Part shown: piece after piece, positions 15,917 to 24,800 of the stretch
Position numbering within the stretch: position 1 is the stretch's first letter
Layout: every line of letters starts with the position of its first letter
Source of the DNA: Polaromonas sp. UBA5171
GTDB taxonomy: Bacteria; Pseudomonadota; Gammaproteobacteria; Burkholderiales; Burkholderiaceae_C
Direction of reading: 5' to 3'
Length of the DNA stretch: 27,969 bases
Assembly (NCBI GenBank): GCA_002413395.1
Contig: DHWX01000100.1
Coordinates: forward strand, 1,199 to 29,167
The notes under the pieces: model-generated
Databases searched by the model: none
Told to the model about the DNA's origin: nothing
The model's input: only the letters and a program-made list of their open reading frames with translations
Position numbers and translations under genes: made by a program

Positions 15917-17011
15917 TTACAGCAGTCGGCAGACGTATTCGCCGATCGCCAGCGCGCTGGTCAAGCCCGGCGACTCAATGCCGAAAAGATTGACCAGGCC
16001 GGCTACACCATGCTCAGCGGGGCCCTGGATCAAAAAGTCCCGGGCCAGTTCACCCGGTGCCTGAATTTTGGGGCGAATGCCGGCGTAACCAGGAGTCAAG
16101 GCACCGTCCTGCAGCGCAGGCCAATACTTGCGCACCTCCGCATAAAACGCATCACCGCGCGCCGGGTCCACCGCCAGATCATCCGGCGAACTGACCCACT
16201 GCACGTCGGGGCCAAACCTGGTCTGTCCACCCAGATCAACCGTGAGATGAACGCCCAAGCCAGCGGCCTCGGGTAGCGGATATATCAAACGGCTGAACGG
16301 TGAACGGCCGGAAAGGGTGAAGTAATTGCCTTTGGCGTAGTAACTGAGCGGCACAAAATGTTCGGCAAGCCCGGCAAAACGCCTGGCGACCGATTGCGCC
16401 TGCAGACCTGCTGCGTTGACCACGGTTTGAGCTTGCAGTTCGGTGCCGTCTTGCAACGTCAAAACAATAGCACCTTGCGCATATCTTGCATGGTTTAATG
16501 CTGTATTTAGCACTACCATACCGCCAGTATTCTGTAAATCACCCTGCAGTGACAGCATCAGGGCATGACTATCCACAATGCCCGTGCCGGGTGAATGCAC
16601 TGCCGCCACGCATTCCAGTTGCGGCTCCAGCGCCCTGGCCTGCTCGCGCGTGAGTTGCATCAGGTCGTGCACACCATTGGCCGCTGCCTTGTTGATGATG
16701 CCCTGCAGTTGCGCCACCTGTGTCTCGCGGGTGGCTACCATCAGCTTGCCACAACGCCGGTGGCCAATGCCACGCGCTGCGCAGTAGGCATACAGCAGCT
16801 CTTTGCCTTCGACACACAACCGGGCCTTGAGCGAACCTTTCGCGTAGTAAATGCCCGCATGAACAACCTCGCTGTTGCGCGCGCTGGTGCCGGTGCCAAT
16901 CGCCCCGGCAGCTTCCAGCACCAGCACCTCCCGGCCCTGCAGGGCCAAGGCGCGCGCCACCGCCAGCCCAACCACGCCCGCCCCAATCACCAGACAATCA
17001 ACCTGCTCCAT
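15917..17011 (-). CDS. LhgO-like FAD-dependent oxidoreductase
   Basis: DAO-superfamily flavoprotein most like L-2-hydroxyglutarate dehydrogenase/oxidase. The FAD-binding GAGVVG lies at about 10-15, the acidic residue of VLVLEAA follows, and TSARNSEVVHAGIYY (about 42-56) is the family's flavin-site signature. Further matches are YYAKGNYF and GYAGIRPKI, with NLFGIESPGLTSALAIGEYV at the C-terminus. At 364 residues it is slightly short of many LhgO proteins but appears complete. ATG 17011 has a good AAGGA site about seven bases upstream. The gene converges on the 3-hydroxybutyrate dehydrogenase remnant. No csiD or glaH partner is seen, so the exact substrate is uncertain. Confidence 0.88.
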   Translation of the reverse strand: MEQVDCLVIGAGVVGLAVARALALQGREVLVLEAAGAIGTGTSARNSEVVHAGIYYAKGSLKARLCVEGKELLYAYCAARGIGHRRCGKLMVATRETQVAQLQGIINKAAANGVHDLMQLTREQARALEPQLECVAAVHSPGTGIVDSHALMLSLQGDLQNTGGMVVLNTALNHARYAQGAIVLTLQDGTELQAQTVVNAAGLQAQSVARRFAGLAEHFVPLSYYAKGNYFTLSGRSPFSRLIYPLPEAAGLGVHLTVDLGGQTRFGPDVQWVSSPDDLAVDPARGDAFYAEVRKYWPALQDGALTPGYAGIRPKIQAPGELARDFLIQGPAEHGVAGLVNLFGIESPGLTSALAIGEYVCRLL

Positions 17012-17021
17012 TCAGATTTCC

Positions 17022-17120
17022 TTAAAGCCAGGTGTGCTCCAGAAACGCCAAGCAACGCGGCGTGTGCACCTTTGACAGCACCGCATGGCTGTCGGTTTGC
17101 GGTGCGCACTGGGCATGTCT
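17022..17120 (-). other. Open frame resembling the 3' end of a lost gene
   Basis: A 32-codon frame with no proper start ends in LAFLEHTWL and TAA, 10 bases before the LhgO-like gene, where an operon partner's stop would be expected. It looks like a natural protein C-terminus but I cannot name the family. The rest of 17012-17258 shows no gene, RNA or terminator that I can support. Confidence 0.2.
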
Positions 17121-17258
17121 TCAGCGCTGCGCCGTGCATTCATCCCGCAAGCATGCAATAAATCAGGCGGATAAGCAGTTCCGCTGTGCGGCGAGTCGAG
17201 TGCCCGGGCGTGGCTTCCTGGCGGATGGGTGATGAGCGGCATCATGGACTGACAGCCC

Positions 17259-17966
17259 TCATTTCATCTGGATTGAACCGCTCACGTTCACCAACACAGT
17301 GCTCTTGCCAGCCTCCACGGAGACGGGTGAATCTGTCATTTCAGACTTGGCCGACGCGGCCATCCTGCGCGGCAGGGGCGTGTAGCCTTGGTCGTTGGCC
17401 GTAATGGCCACCTCGCGCAAGGAGTAGCCGCCAAAGCCAAACCCTTTCGCAATTTCTCCTGCCTTGGCCCGGAAATGCTCAATTGCCATGGTCTGGGCCT
17501 CGCTCTCCACTTTGGCGCGCTGCTCACGACTCAAGGAGAAGCGGACATTACCAAGGGTTAGCGCCTGAATTTTCCCAGCTGTGCCGGTGATGCGCGAAAA
17601 ATCCCGGCCTTCAAGGACCAATTCGGTAGAACCTTGCCAGCCATTGATCTTGCCATCCTTGCCGTAGCGTGGATACAGGCTGAAATTGCCTGTGTGCAAA
17701 TCCATCTGGCCCGGCGCCGCGGCCGGTCTCGCCTGGGCCAGCGCGCTATCGAGCGCCTGCTTGAGTTGACTTTGCACCGTGCCGGCATCCGGGCCGTCGC
17801 GCGTGGTATTCATTGAAATGGACAGCAGATCCTGCTGCACCTCGACCGAGCCACTTGCTGCCAATTGAGCAACATTTTGCCGCTGCTCTTGCGGCGGCGT
17901 TTGAGAAAAAACACTGCCAGCTCCCGCAAAAAAAGCGCAAGCAGCTATTAATTTGGTAGTACGCAT
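17259..17966 (-). CDS. Periplasmic SIMPL-domain (DUF541) protein
   Basis: Exported protein of the SIMPL/DUF541 family (E. coli YggE relatives), whose members have been linked to oxidative-stress or envelope phenotypes without a defined reaction. The chosen start gives MRTTKLIAACAFFAGAGSVF, a classical signal peptide cut near residue 21-23. A longer frame reaches 18149, but it would bury the signal peptide, so I reject it. The domain body includes the ASGSVEVQQDLLSISMNT opening strand (about 38-55), the TGNFSLYPRYGKDGKINGWQ region and a YSLREVAI strand near the end. It is divergent from ompR across a 233-base gap. Confidence 0.88.
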   Translation of the reverse strand: MRTTKLIAACAFFAGAGSVFSQTPPQEQRQNVAQLAASGSVEVQQDLLSISMNTTRDGPDAGTVQSQLKQALDSALAQARPAAAPGQMDLHTGNFSLYPRYGKDGKINGWQGSTELVLEGRDFSRITGTAGKIQALTLGNVRFSLSREQRAKVESEAQTMAIEHFRAKAGEIAKGFGFGGYSLREVAITANDQGYTPLPRRMAASAKSEMTDSPVSVEAGKSTVLVNVSGSIQMK

Positions 17967-18110
17967 AAGAACTTCTGTCTTGGTGAGTGAAGGTGGCAAC
18001 CCTCCCAATAAGCTTCGGCAATGCCAAAGTTTCATGAAGCATTTTGCATGATGCGCCCGCGCAGGCATTGATCTGCAAATCGCTGCGTCCACTTGCATTT
18101 CTCCGCAACT

Positions 18111-18186
18111 TTTGTAACAGTGTGTCAAAGTGACTGAAAAATGAGACATCCTGGGTTTTCAGCCTTCAAAATGGCCCTGTTACAAA
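18111..18186. promoter_or_regulatory. Inverted repeat upstream of ompR, candidate regulator sites
   Basis: TTTGTAACAG (18111-18120) and its exact complement CTGTTACAAA (18177-18186) flank 56 bases in the gap shared by ompR and the SIMPL gene; the right arm ends 13 bases before the ompR ATG. The TGTAAC core resembles the GTAAC-type half-sites known for OmpR in enteric bacteria. Autoregulation by the adjacent OmpR is a reasonable inference; the arms are too far apart for a normal transcript hairpin. Confidence 0.45.
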
Positions 18187-18199
18187 TTACCGGATCACC

Positions 18200-18937
18200 A
18201 TGACCCAAGCTACCCCCAATGCCCGCGCCGACAAAATTCTGATCCTCGACGACGATGCCCGCATTCGTGACCTGTTGCGACGCTATCTGGCCCAGGAAGG
18301 TTTTGAAGTCATCCTCGCGGAAGACAGCAAGGCGCTGAACCGCATCATGCTGCGCGATGCGGTTGACCTGATTGTGCTTGACCTGATGATGCCTGGCGAA
18401 GACGGCCTGTCGATCTGCCGCCGCCTGCGCGCCGCCAATGACCGCACGCCCATCATCATGCTTACCGCCAAGGGCGAAGACGTGGACCGCATCGTCGGCC
18501 TGGAAGTCGGTGCCGACGACTACCTGGCCAAGCCCTTTAACCCACGCGAGCTGCTGGCCCGCATTCACGCCGTGCTGCGCCGCAGGCCCACGGCCGAGGT
18601 GCCCGGCGCGCCATCGAGCGACCAGGAGGTTGTTACCTTTGGCCCGTTTTCATTTGACATGGGCTTGCGCAGCCTGCACAAAAACGGCGAGGAATTGCCG
18701 CTGACCACCGGCGAATTTGCTATGCTCAAAACCCTGGTGCGCCACCCGCGGCAGCCGCTTTCCCGCGAAAAGCTGGCGCAACTGGCACGCGGCCGCGAGT
18801 TTGAGCCGTTTGACCGCAGCCTGGACGTGCAGGTCTCGCGCCTGCGCAAGCTGGTTGAAGTGGACGCGGCTGCACCCCGCTACATTCAGACCGTGTGGGG
18901 CGTTGGCTACGTCTTCGTACCAGACGGAACCAACTGA
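18200..18937 (+). CDS. ompR: OmpR-family response regulator
   Basis: DNA-binding response regulator of the OmpR/PhoB class. The receiver domain (about 10-125) has the acidic pocket at Asp17-Asp19, the phosphoacceptor Asp61 (LIVLDLMMPGEDG), Thr89 and Lys111 (DDYLAKPF). The winged-helix domain (about 145-240) has RSLDVQVSRLRKLVE and the ending YIQTVWGVGYVFVPDG. The LDLMMPGEDGLSICRRLR and GREFEPFDRSLDVQ segments are typical of true OmpR orthologues, and the envZ-like kinase gene follows 132 bases downstream. The expected role is response to osmolarity or envelope state, with porin-type targets elsewhere. A ribosome site before the ATG is weak. See the inverted repeat at 18111-18186. Confidence 0.95.
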   Translation: MTQATPNARADKILILDDDARIRDLLRRYLAQEGFEVILAEDSKALNRIMLRDAVDLIVLDLMMPGEDGLSICRRLRAANDRTPIIMLTAKGEDVDRIVGLEVGADDYLAKPFNPRELLARIHAVLRRRPTAEVPGAPSSDQEVVTFGPFSFDMGLRSLHKNGEELPLTTGEFAMLKTLVRHPRQPLSREKLAQLARGREFEPFDRSLDVQVSRLRKLVEVDAAAPRYIQTVWGVGYVFVPDGTN

Positions 18938-19069
18938 CCACCGCACGGCAAATACCGATCAGCAACGTGCAGCGCGAACGCCGAAAGTTCCCGCTGACTG
19001 TCGCTCCGCGCGCTCACTTTTTTAACCTCATATTCCACTTTCCTAATTTCAGGCCCGCTGACTTCTTGC

Positions 19070-20446
19070 ATGGACATCTCCAGCCCGATTCCGCTTGAAA
19101 CCGCCCCGGCGCCGCTGGAGATGCGGCCACGCCGGGGTTTCAGCCTGTTCTGGCGGACTTTTTTCTTTTTGGCGCTGCTGCTACTCGGCTCCATCGTGGC
19201 CTGGCTACAAACCTTCCGCGCGCTCGAATCCGAACCACGTGCCATCCAGAGTGCGCAGCAACTGGCATCGCTCGTGAATTTGAGCCGTGCCGCGCTACGC
19301 TACTCCGACTCCATCGCCCGTGTCTCACTGATCAAGACGCTGGCCGACGAGGAGCAGGTGCGCATCACACCGCGTGAGCCCAAAGACAAATTTGAAACCT
19401 TTGTGAGCGATGAATTCGACGAGCGCATCGCGCAGGAACTCAAGGATCGGCTGGGCGCCGGCACCGTGATCGCCAGCACCGTCAATGGCCAGAAGGGTTT
19501 GTGGGTCGGTTTTGCCATTGACGGAGACTCTTACTGGCTGCTCACCGACTCGTCCCGGATAGGTCCATCGCGCGGTAGCACCTGGGTGATCTGGCTCATC
19601 ACCGCCGCCGCGTTATCGCTCGCCGGAGCGGCACTGATTGCGCGCCTGATCAACCGGCCGCTGAAAAATCTTTCGTTTGCAGCCAGCCGCATGCGCGACG
19701 GCGATTTTGACGCCAGTCGGCTCGACGAAAAAGTGGCAACCAGCGAGATCCGCGAGGTCAATATCGGCTTTAACCGCATGGCCGATCAGTTGTCCAAGAT
19801 CGAGCAGGACCGCGTCATCATGCTGGCTGGCATCTCCCACGACTTGCGCACGCCGCTGGCACGCCTGCGCCTGGAAACAGAAATGAGCGTGGCTGACCCG
19901 GATGCGCGCGAGCATATGGCCGCCGACATCGCTCAACTCGACGCAATCATCGATAAATTTCTCGATTACGCCCGGCCCGAACCGGCGCGCCTTGAGCCGG
20001 TGTCGCTCAATGCCGTCATTGCGGCGGCAGTCTATGCCGTAGCCGACTATGAAGACATGCGCGTAACGGTCACCCTCCCCGGCAATCTGACCATCCTAGC
20101 GGATGAAGTCGAGCTGTCGCGCGTTATCGCCAACCTGCTCGAAAACGCCAGGCGCTACGGCAAGACGCCCGAAACCGGCGTGGCGCTGGTCGATATCGCC
20201 GCCAAGAGCCGCGACCAGTGGGTACTGATCAAGGTGCGCGACCACGGCATGGGCGTGGCACCGGAAACGCTGTCCAAGCTGACGCGGCCATTTTTTCGGG
20301 GTGATGCCGCTCGCACGGCGGCGACCGGCGCGGGGCTCGGGCTGGCGATTGTCGAAAAGACCATTCAACGCATGGGCGGCTTGTTCAGCCTGGCCAACAC
20401 AGAATCGGGCGGGCTGGCTGCGCACATCAAGCTGCGCAGAAGCTGA
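19070..20446 (+). CDS. envZ: EnvZ-like sensor histidine kinase
   Basis: Inner-membrane sensor kinase expected to phosphorylate and dephosphorylate the neighbouring OmpR. A short cytoplasmic N-terminus precedes TM1 (about 28-47), a periplasmic loop (about 48-171), TM2 (about 172-193) and HAMP (about 194-246). HisKA follows with His257 in GISHDLRTPLARL, then the ATPase domain with N-box Asn355/Asn359 (ANLLENARRYG), G1 DHGMG (391-395) and G2 TGAGLGLA (419-426). At 458 residues it is typical. The 132-base gap from ompR has no clear terminator, so co-transcription is likely. It converges on ispF across 80 bases that hold no obvious hairpin. Confidence 0.95.
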   Translation: MDISSPIPLETAPAPLEMRPRRGFSLFWRTFFFLALLLLGSIVAWLQTFRALESEPRAIQSAQQLASLVNLSRAALRYSDSIARVSLIKTLADEEQVRITPREPKDKFETFVSDEFDERIAQELKDRLGAGTVIASTVNGQKGLWVGFAIDGDSYWLLTDSSRIGPSRGSTWVIWLITAAALSLAGAALIARLINRPLKNLSFAASRMRDGDFDASRLDEKVATSEIREVNIGFNRMADQLSKIEQDRVIMLAGISHDLRTPLARLRLETEMSVADPDAREHMAADIAQLDAIIDKFLDYARPEPARLEPVSLNAVIAAAVYAVADYEDMRVTVTLPGNLTILADEVELSRVIANLLENARRYGKTPETGVALVDIAAKSRDQWVLIKVRDHGMGVAPETLSKLTRPFFRGDAARTAATGAGLGLAIVEKTIQRMGGLFSLANTESGGLAAHIKLRRS

Positions 20447-20526
20447 TCCGTTTTTTTCGTAATTTTGGCAAGTTAAAAGTGGCTTTGGTCCAGATAAAGC
20501 TGGCACAAACAACTATCAAAATAACC

Positions 20527-21036
20527 CTAGTACAGCAGGACCACGGCGCGCGCTTCCATGCTCAAGCCCTGCCCGACCGGCCCAAGCTTTTCAGCGGTCT
20601 TGGCTTTGATATTGACCTGGGTTTCTTTTAACCCCAAAGCCACTGAAATTCGCACGCGCATCGCGGGAATATAAGCGGCAAGTTTCGGCGCCTGCGCCAT
20701 CACGGTGCTGTCGATATTGCCCACCCGGTAGCCCTGCGCGGCCAGCAATCGACCTGCCTCCACGAGCAGCGTCATGGAATCGGCGCCCTTGAAGCGTGCA
20801 TCGGTATCAGGAAAATGGCTGCCAATGTCGCCCAGCCCGGCCGCTCCCAGCAGCGCATCAGTGATGGCATGCAGCAGCACATCGGCGTCCGAATGCCCGA
20901 GCAGGCCCAGCGGATGGGGAATCTCGACGCCACCAATGATGAGCTTGCGCCCGGGTACCAGCGCGTGCGTATCGCAACCTTCACCAATCCGCGGCAAAAG
21001 AAGTTTGGCAGGCGGAAATGTGTGGGCAGGATTCAT
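20527..21036 (-). CDS. ispF: 2-C-methyl-D-erythritol 2,4-cyclodiphosphate synthase
   Basis: Fifth enzyme of the MEP isoprenoid pathway; it cyclises CDP-ME-2-phosphate to MEcPP with release of CMP and works as a metal-dependent homotrimer. Metal ligands Asp22 and His24 (GEGCDTHALV) and His55 (HSDADVLLHAITDALLGA) are present, with GDIGSHFPDTDARFKGADS and the C-terminal IKAKTAEKLGPVGQG. At 169 residues it is about ten longer than E. coli IspF because of the N-terminal MNPAHTFPPAKLLLP lead. The residue before Asp22 is Cys, where relatives I recall have Trp or Phe. ispD lies 55 bases upstream on the same strand. Confidence 0.97.
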   Translation of the reverse strand: MNPAHTFPPAKLLLPRIGEGCDTHALVPGRKLIIGGVEIPHPLGLLGHSDADVLLHAITDALLGAAGLGDIGSHFPDTDARFKGADSMTLLVEAGRLLAAQGYRVGNIDSTVMAQAPKLAAYIPAMRVRISVALGLKETQVNIKAKTAEKLGPVGQGLSMEARAVVLLY

Positions 21037-21091
21037 GGCGAGAAGCTTTCAGATGAATGGCGAAATTGGATTTTTTTAGCGGGCGATGGGC

Positions 21092-21805
21092 TCAACCACC
21101 GCGACCGCGGCCAAGAAGAATGGCTTCGGCCAACCCAAAGTCTTCCGGGTAGGTAACCTTGAAATTTTGCGCGCTACCCGGCACCAACCTTGGGGCCAGG
21201 CCCAGGGCTTCGATGGCGCTGGATTCGTCCGTGACAGCCCCGCCAGCAGCTTCAAGTGCTCGCAGCAAGGTGCCAATGCGAAACATCTGCGGTGTCTGCG
21301 CCAGCCACTTGTCGTTGCGGTCCAGCGTGGCGGCTACGCGCCCACCGGTTTCCCGCTTCAGGGTGTCTGGCAATTTGTACGCCAGCAGACCGCCCACCTC
21401 GTCATGCTCACACGCATCGATCAGCTGGTTGATTTGATCAGGCGTCACCAGGCAGCGGGCTGCATCATGCACCAGCACCCAGTCGTGCATTGCTGCCCCA
21501 GCATGGCGCAGCGCTTCAAGGCCATGGCGCACGCTGTCAGCCCGGCTGGCACCCCCACACGCCGCCACGTCAAATGAGCTCGCTGGCATCGGCTCAAAAA
21601 ACTGGTCACCGGGGGCAACCACCACCAGCGTGCGCGACAGGCGCGCTACCGCCGAAAAGGCCGCCAACGTATGCAGCACCATGGCTTGACCGGCCACTGG
21701 CTGGTATTGCTTGGCTTGTCCGCTGGGCGTCGCGCCAGCACGGCGGCCCTGTCCGGCACAAGGAATCAAGGCAAAAAAACGGGGATTGGCAGGGTTCACA
21801 GTCAT
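21092..21805 (-). CDS. ispD: 2-C-methyl-D-erythritol 4-phosphate cytidylyltransferase
   Basis: MEP-pathway enzyme that joins CTP and MEP to give CDP-ME. The N-terminal nucleotide-binding segment reads ALIPCAGQGRRAG and continues to KQYQPVAGQAMVLHTL, with the catalytic basic residues of the GxGxRxG and KQY motifs present. VHDAARCLVTPDQI (about 114-127) and TDESSAIEALG (about 193-203) are the other family blocks. At 237 residues it is normal. It probably forms a two-gene unit with ispF and is divergent from mfd, with just 29 bases between the two starts, so the promoters must overlap or lie inside the genes. Confidence 0.96.
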   Translation of the reverse strand: MTVNPANPRFFALIPCAGQGRRAGATPSGQAKQYQPVAGQAMVLHTLAAFSAVARLSRTLVVVAPGDQFFEPMPASSFDVAACGGASRADSVRHGLEALRHAGAAMHDWVLVHDAARCLVTPDQINQLIDACEHDEVGGLLAYKLPDTLKRETGGRVAATLDRNDKWLAQTPQMFRIGTLLRALEAAGGAVTDESSAIEALGLAPRLVPGSAQNFKVTYPEDFGLAEAILLGRGRGG

Positions 21806-21834
21806 CGCTTCATCATAGATTCTAAAATTGGCTC

Positions 21835-24800
21835 ATGCACCTTCCACTTCTCGCTTCCGGCAAACGCTTCACCCTGCTCCAGCCTGCCGGCTCAGCCGAT
21901 GCCTTGATGCTGGCCCGTTTGGGGCAACGCGAGAAAGCCGCCGGCAAACTCACGGCCATCATCACGTCGGACGCCAGCACGGCCCAGCGCCTGATGGATG
22001 AGATGACGTTTTTTGCGCCTGACCTGCGCTGCGCCCTGTTCCCTGACTGGGAAACCCTGCCCTACGACAGCTTCTCGCCACACCAGGACCTGATCAGCGA
22101 ACGGCTGGCCACGCTGTGGCGCATTCAGCAGCGCGACCGGGAGACCGGCGCGGACGTGGTCATCGTACCGGCCACCACGGCACTGTATCGACTGGCGCCG
22201 CCGGGCTTTCTGGCGGGCTACACCTTCGAGTTCAAGGTCAGGCAAAAGCTCGACGAAACCCGCCTGAAAGCCCAGCTCACCCTGGCCGGCTACAGCCATG
22301 TGTCGCAGGTGGTCAGTCCGGGCGAATACGCGGTGCGCGGCGGTCTGATCGACCTTTTTCCCATGGGTTCGCCCGTACCTTACCGGGTAGACCTGTTTGA
22401 CGACGAGATCGACAGCATCCGCACCTTTGACCCCGACAGCCAGCGCAGCCTCTACCCGGTGCCCGAGGTGCGCCTGCTGCCGGGCCGCGAGTTTCCGATG
22501 GATGACGACGCCCGCGCCAGATTTCGCAGCCGCTGGCGCGAACTGCTCGACGGCGACCCGACCCGCAGCCGCATCTACAAGGACATGGGCAATGGCATCG
22601 CCACGGCCGGTATCGAGTACTATCTTCCGCTGTTTTTTGAAGAAACCGCCACGGTGTTTGACTACATTGGCAACCATGCCACGGTAGTGCTGCACGGCGA
22701 CCTGGAGCCTGCGTTCCAGCGCTTCTGGCAAGACACCAGGGACCGCTACCGGCTGGTGCGTGACGCACCCAACCGCCCCGCACTGCCCCCGGAATCGCTT
22801 TTTCTGAGCATGGAGCAGTTCTATGCGCGGGCCAATGACTACGCGCAGCTGGCGCTACGGGCCAGGGTGGAAGACGTTGCCGACAACGCCCAATTCCGGA
22901 AACTCGGTGACCTGGCCGTGCTACGCGGCACCGAAGACCCACTGGCCCGCCTGAAAAGCCACATTCGCACTAGCGCCGATCGCGTGCTGTTGCTCGCCGA
23001 AAGCGATGGCCGCCGCGAAAGCCTGCTCGACTTCCTGCGCGCCAGCGGCGTTAACCCGCCGGCATTTGACTCACTCGAAGACTTCCAGGCCAGCGATGAA
23101 AAACTCGGCATAGCCACTGCCGCGCTGGACACCGGATTTAGCTGGCTCGAAGAAGGCGTTGATTTCGTTACTGAAACCGAACTGTTTGCCGCAGGCGTAA
23201 CCACGCGTCGCCGCAACAAAAAGCAGGAACGCGTCAGCGATGTTGAGGCCCTGATCAAGGATTTGTCAGAGCTCAACGTGGGCGACCCGGTGGTGCACAG
23301 CGCCCACGGCATAGGCCGCTATCGGGGCCTGATCAATCTGGACCTTGGGGAAAAATCCGCCGACGGCTCACCCCTGCTGCAGGAGTTCTTGCACCTTGAA
23401 TACGCCGACAGCGCCACACTGTATGTACCCGTAAGCCAGTTGCACCTGATCAGCCGCTACACCGGCGTCAGTGCCGAAGAAGCGCCCCTGCACCGGCTGG
23501 GCAGCGGCCAGTGGGAAAAAGCCAGGCGCAAGGCAGCCGAGCAAATCCGCGACTCCGCCGCCGAGTTGCTGAACATCTACGCCCGCCGCGCCGCACGCGA
23601 AGGCCACGCCTTTCGCTACTCTGCCGCCGACTACGAAATTTTTGCCAATGATTTCGGCTTTGAAGAAACCGCCGACCAGCGCGCCGCCATTCATGCCGTG
23701 ATCCAGGACATGATCAGCCCGCGCCCGATGGACCGCTTGGTCTGCGGCGACGTTGGTTTTGGCAAAACCGAGGTCGCCCTGCGCGCCGCCTTCATTGCGA
23801 TTACCGGCGGCAGGCAGGTGGCCCTGCTCGCCCCCACCACGCTGCTGGCCGAGCAGCATTATCAGACGCTGGTGGACCGCTTTGCCAAGTGGCCGGTGAA
23901 GGTCGCAGAGATGAGCCGCTTCCGCTCAGGCAAGGAAATTTCCGCAGCCATCAAAGGTCTGGCCGACGGCAGCATCGATATTGTGGTGGGCACCCACAAG
24001 CTGCTCAGCCAGGATGTGAAGTTCAGACAACTGGGCCTGCTCATCGTTGACGAAGAGCACCGTTTTGGCGTGCGCCACAAGGAAACCATGAAAGCGATGC
24101 GCGCCGAGGTCGATGTGCTGACGCTCACTGCCACGCCGATTCCTCGCACGCTGGGCATGGCGCTCGAAGGCCTGCGCGACTTGAGCGTGATTGCCACCGC
24201 GCCACAACGCCGTCTGGCCATCAAGACCTTTGTGCGCAGCGAAAGCAATGGTGTGATCCGTGAAGCCGTGTTGCGCGAATTAAAGCGTGGCGGGCAGGTT
24301 TATTTCCTGCACAACGAAGTCGAGACCATCGAAAACCGCCGCCAGAAGCTCGAAGAGCTGTTGCCTGAGGCGCGCATTGCCGTGGCCCATGGCCAGATGC
24401 CTGAGCGCGAGCTGGAAAAGGTGATGCGCGACTTTGTGGCCCAGCGCTACAACCTGCTGCTGTGCTCGACCATCATCGAGACCGGTATTGATGTGCCCAG
24501 CGCCAACACCATCGTGATGGCGCGCGCCGACAAGTTTGGCCTGGCGCAACTGCACCAGTTGCGCGGCCGCGTGGGCCGCAGCCATCACCAGGCCTACGCC
24601 TACCTGATGGTGCCCGACATCGAAGGCCTCACCAAACAGGCAAGCCAGCGGCTTGAAGCCATCCAGCAAATGGAAGAGCTCGGTTCGGGCTTTTACCTGG
24701 CCATGCACGACCTGGAAATTCGTGGCACCGGCGAAGTGCTGGGCGAAAACCAGAGCGGCAACATGATGGAAATCGGCTTTCAACTCTACAACGAGATGCT

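Noticed and set aside
17967..18149. N-terminal extension of the SIMPL gene
   Set aside because: The frame stays open upstream, but using it would place the signal peptide about 60 residues inside the protein. The start at 17966 is the natural one.
20966..20980. Cysteine in place of the usual aromatic residue before the IspF metal-binding Asp
   Set aside because: The position varies between orthologues (Phe in E. coli), and all metal ligands are present, so no loss of function is implied.
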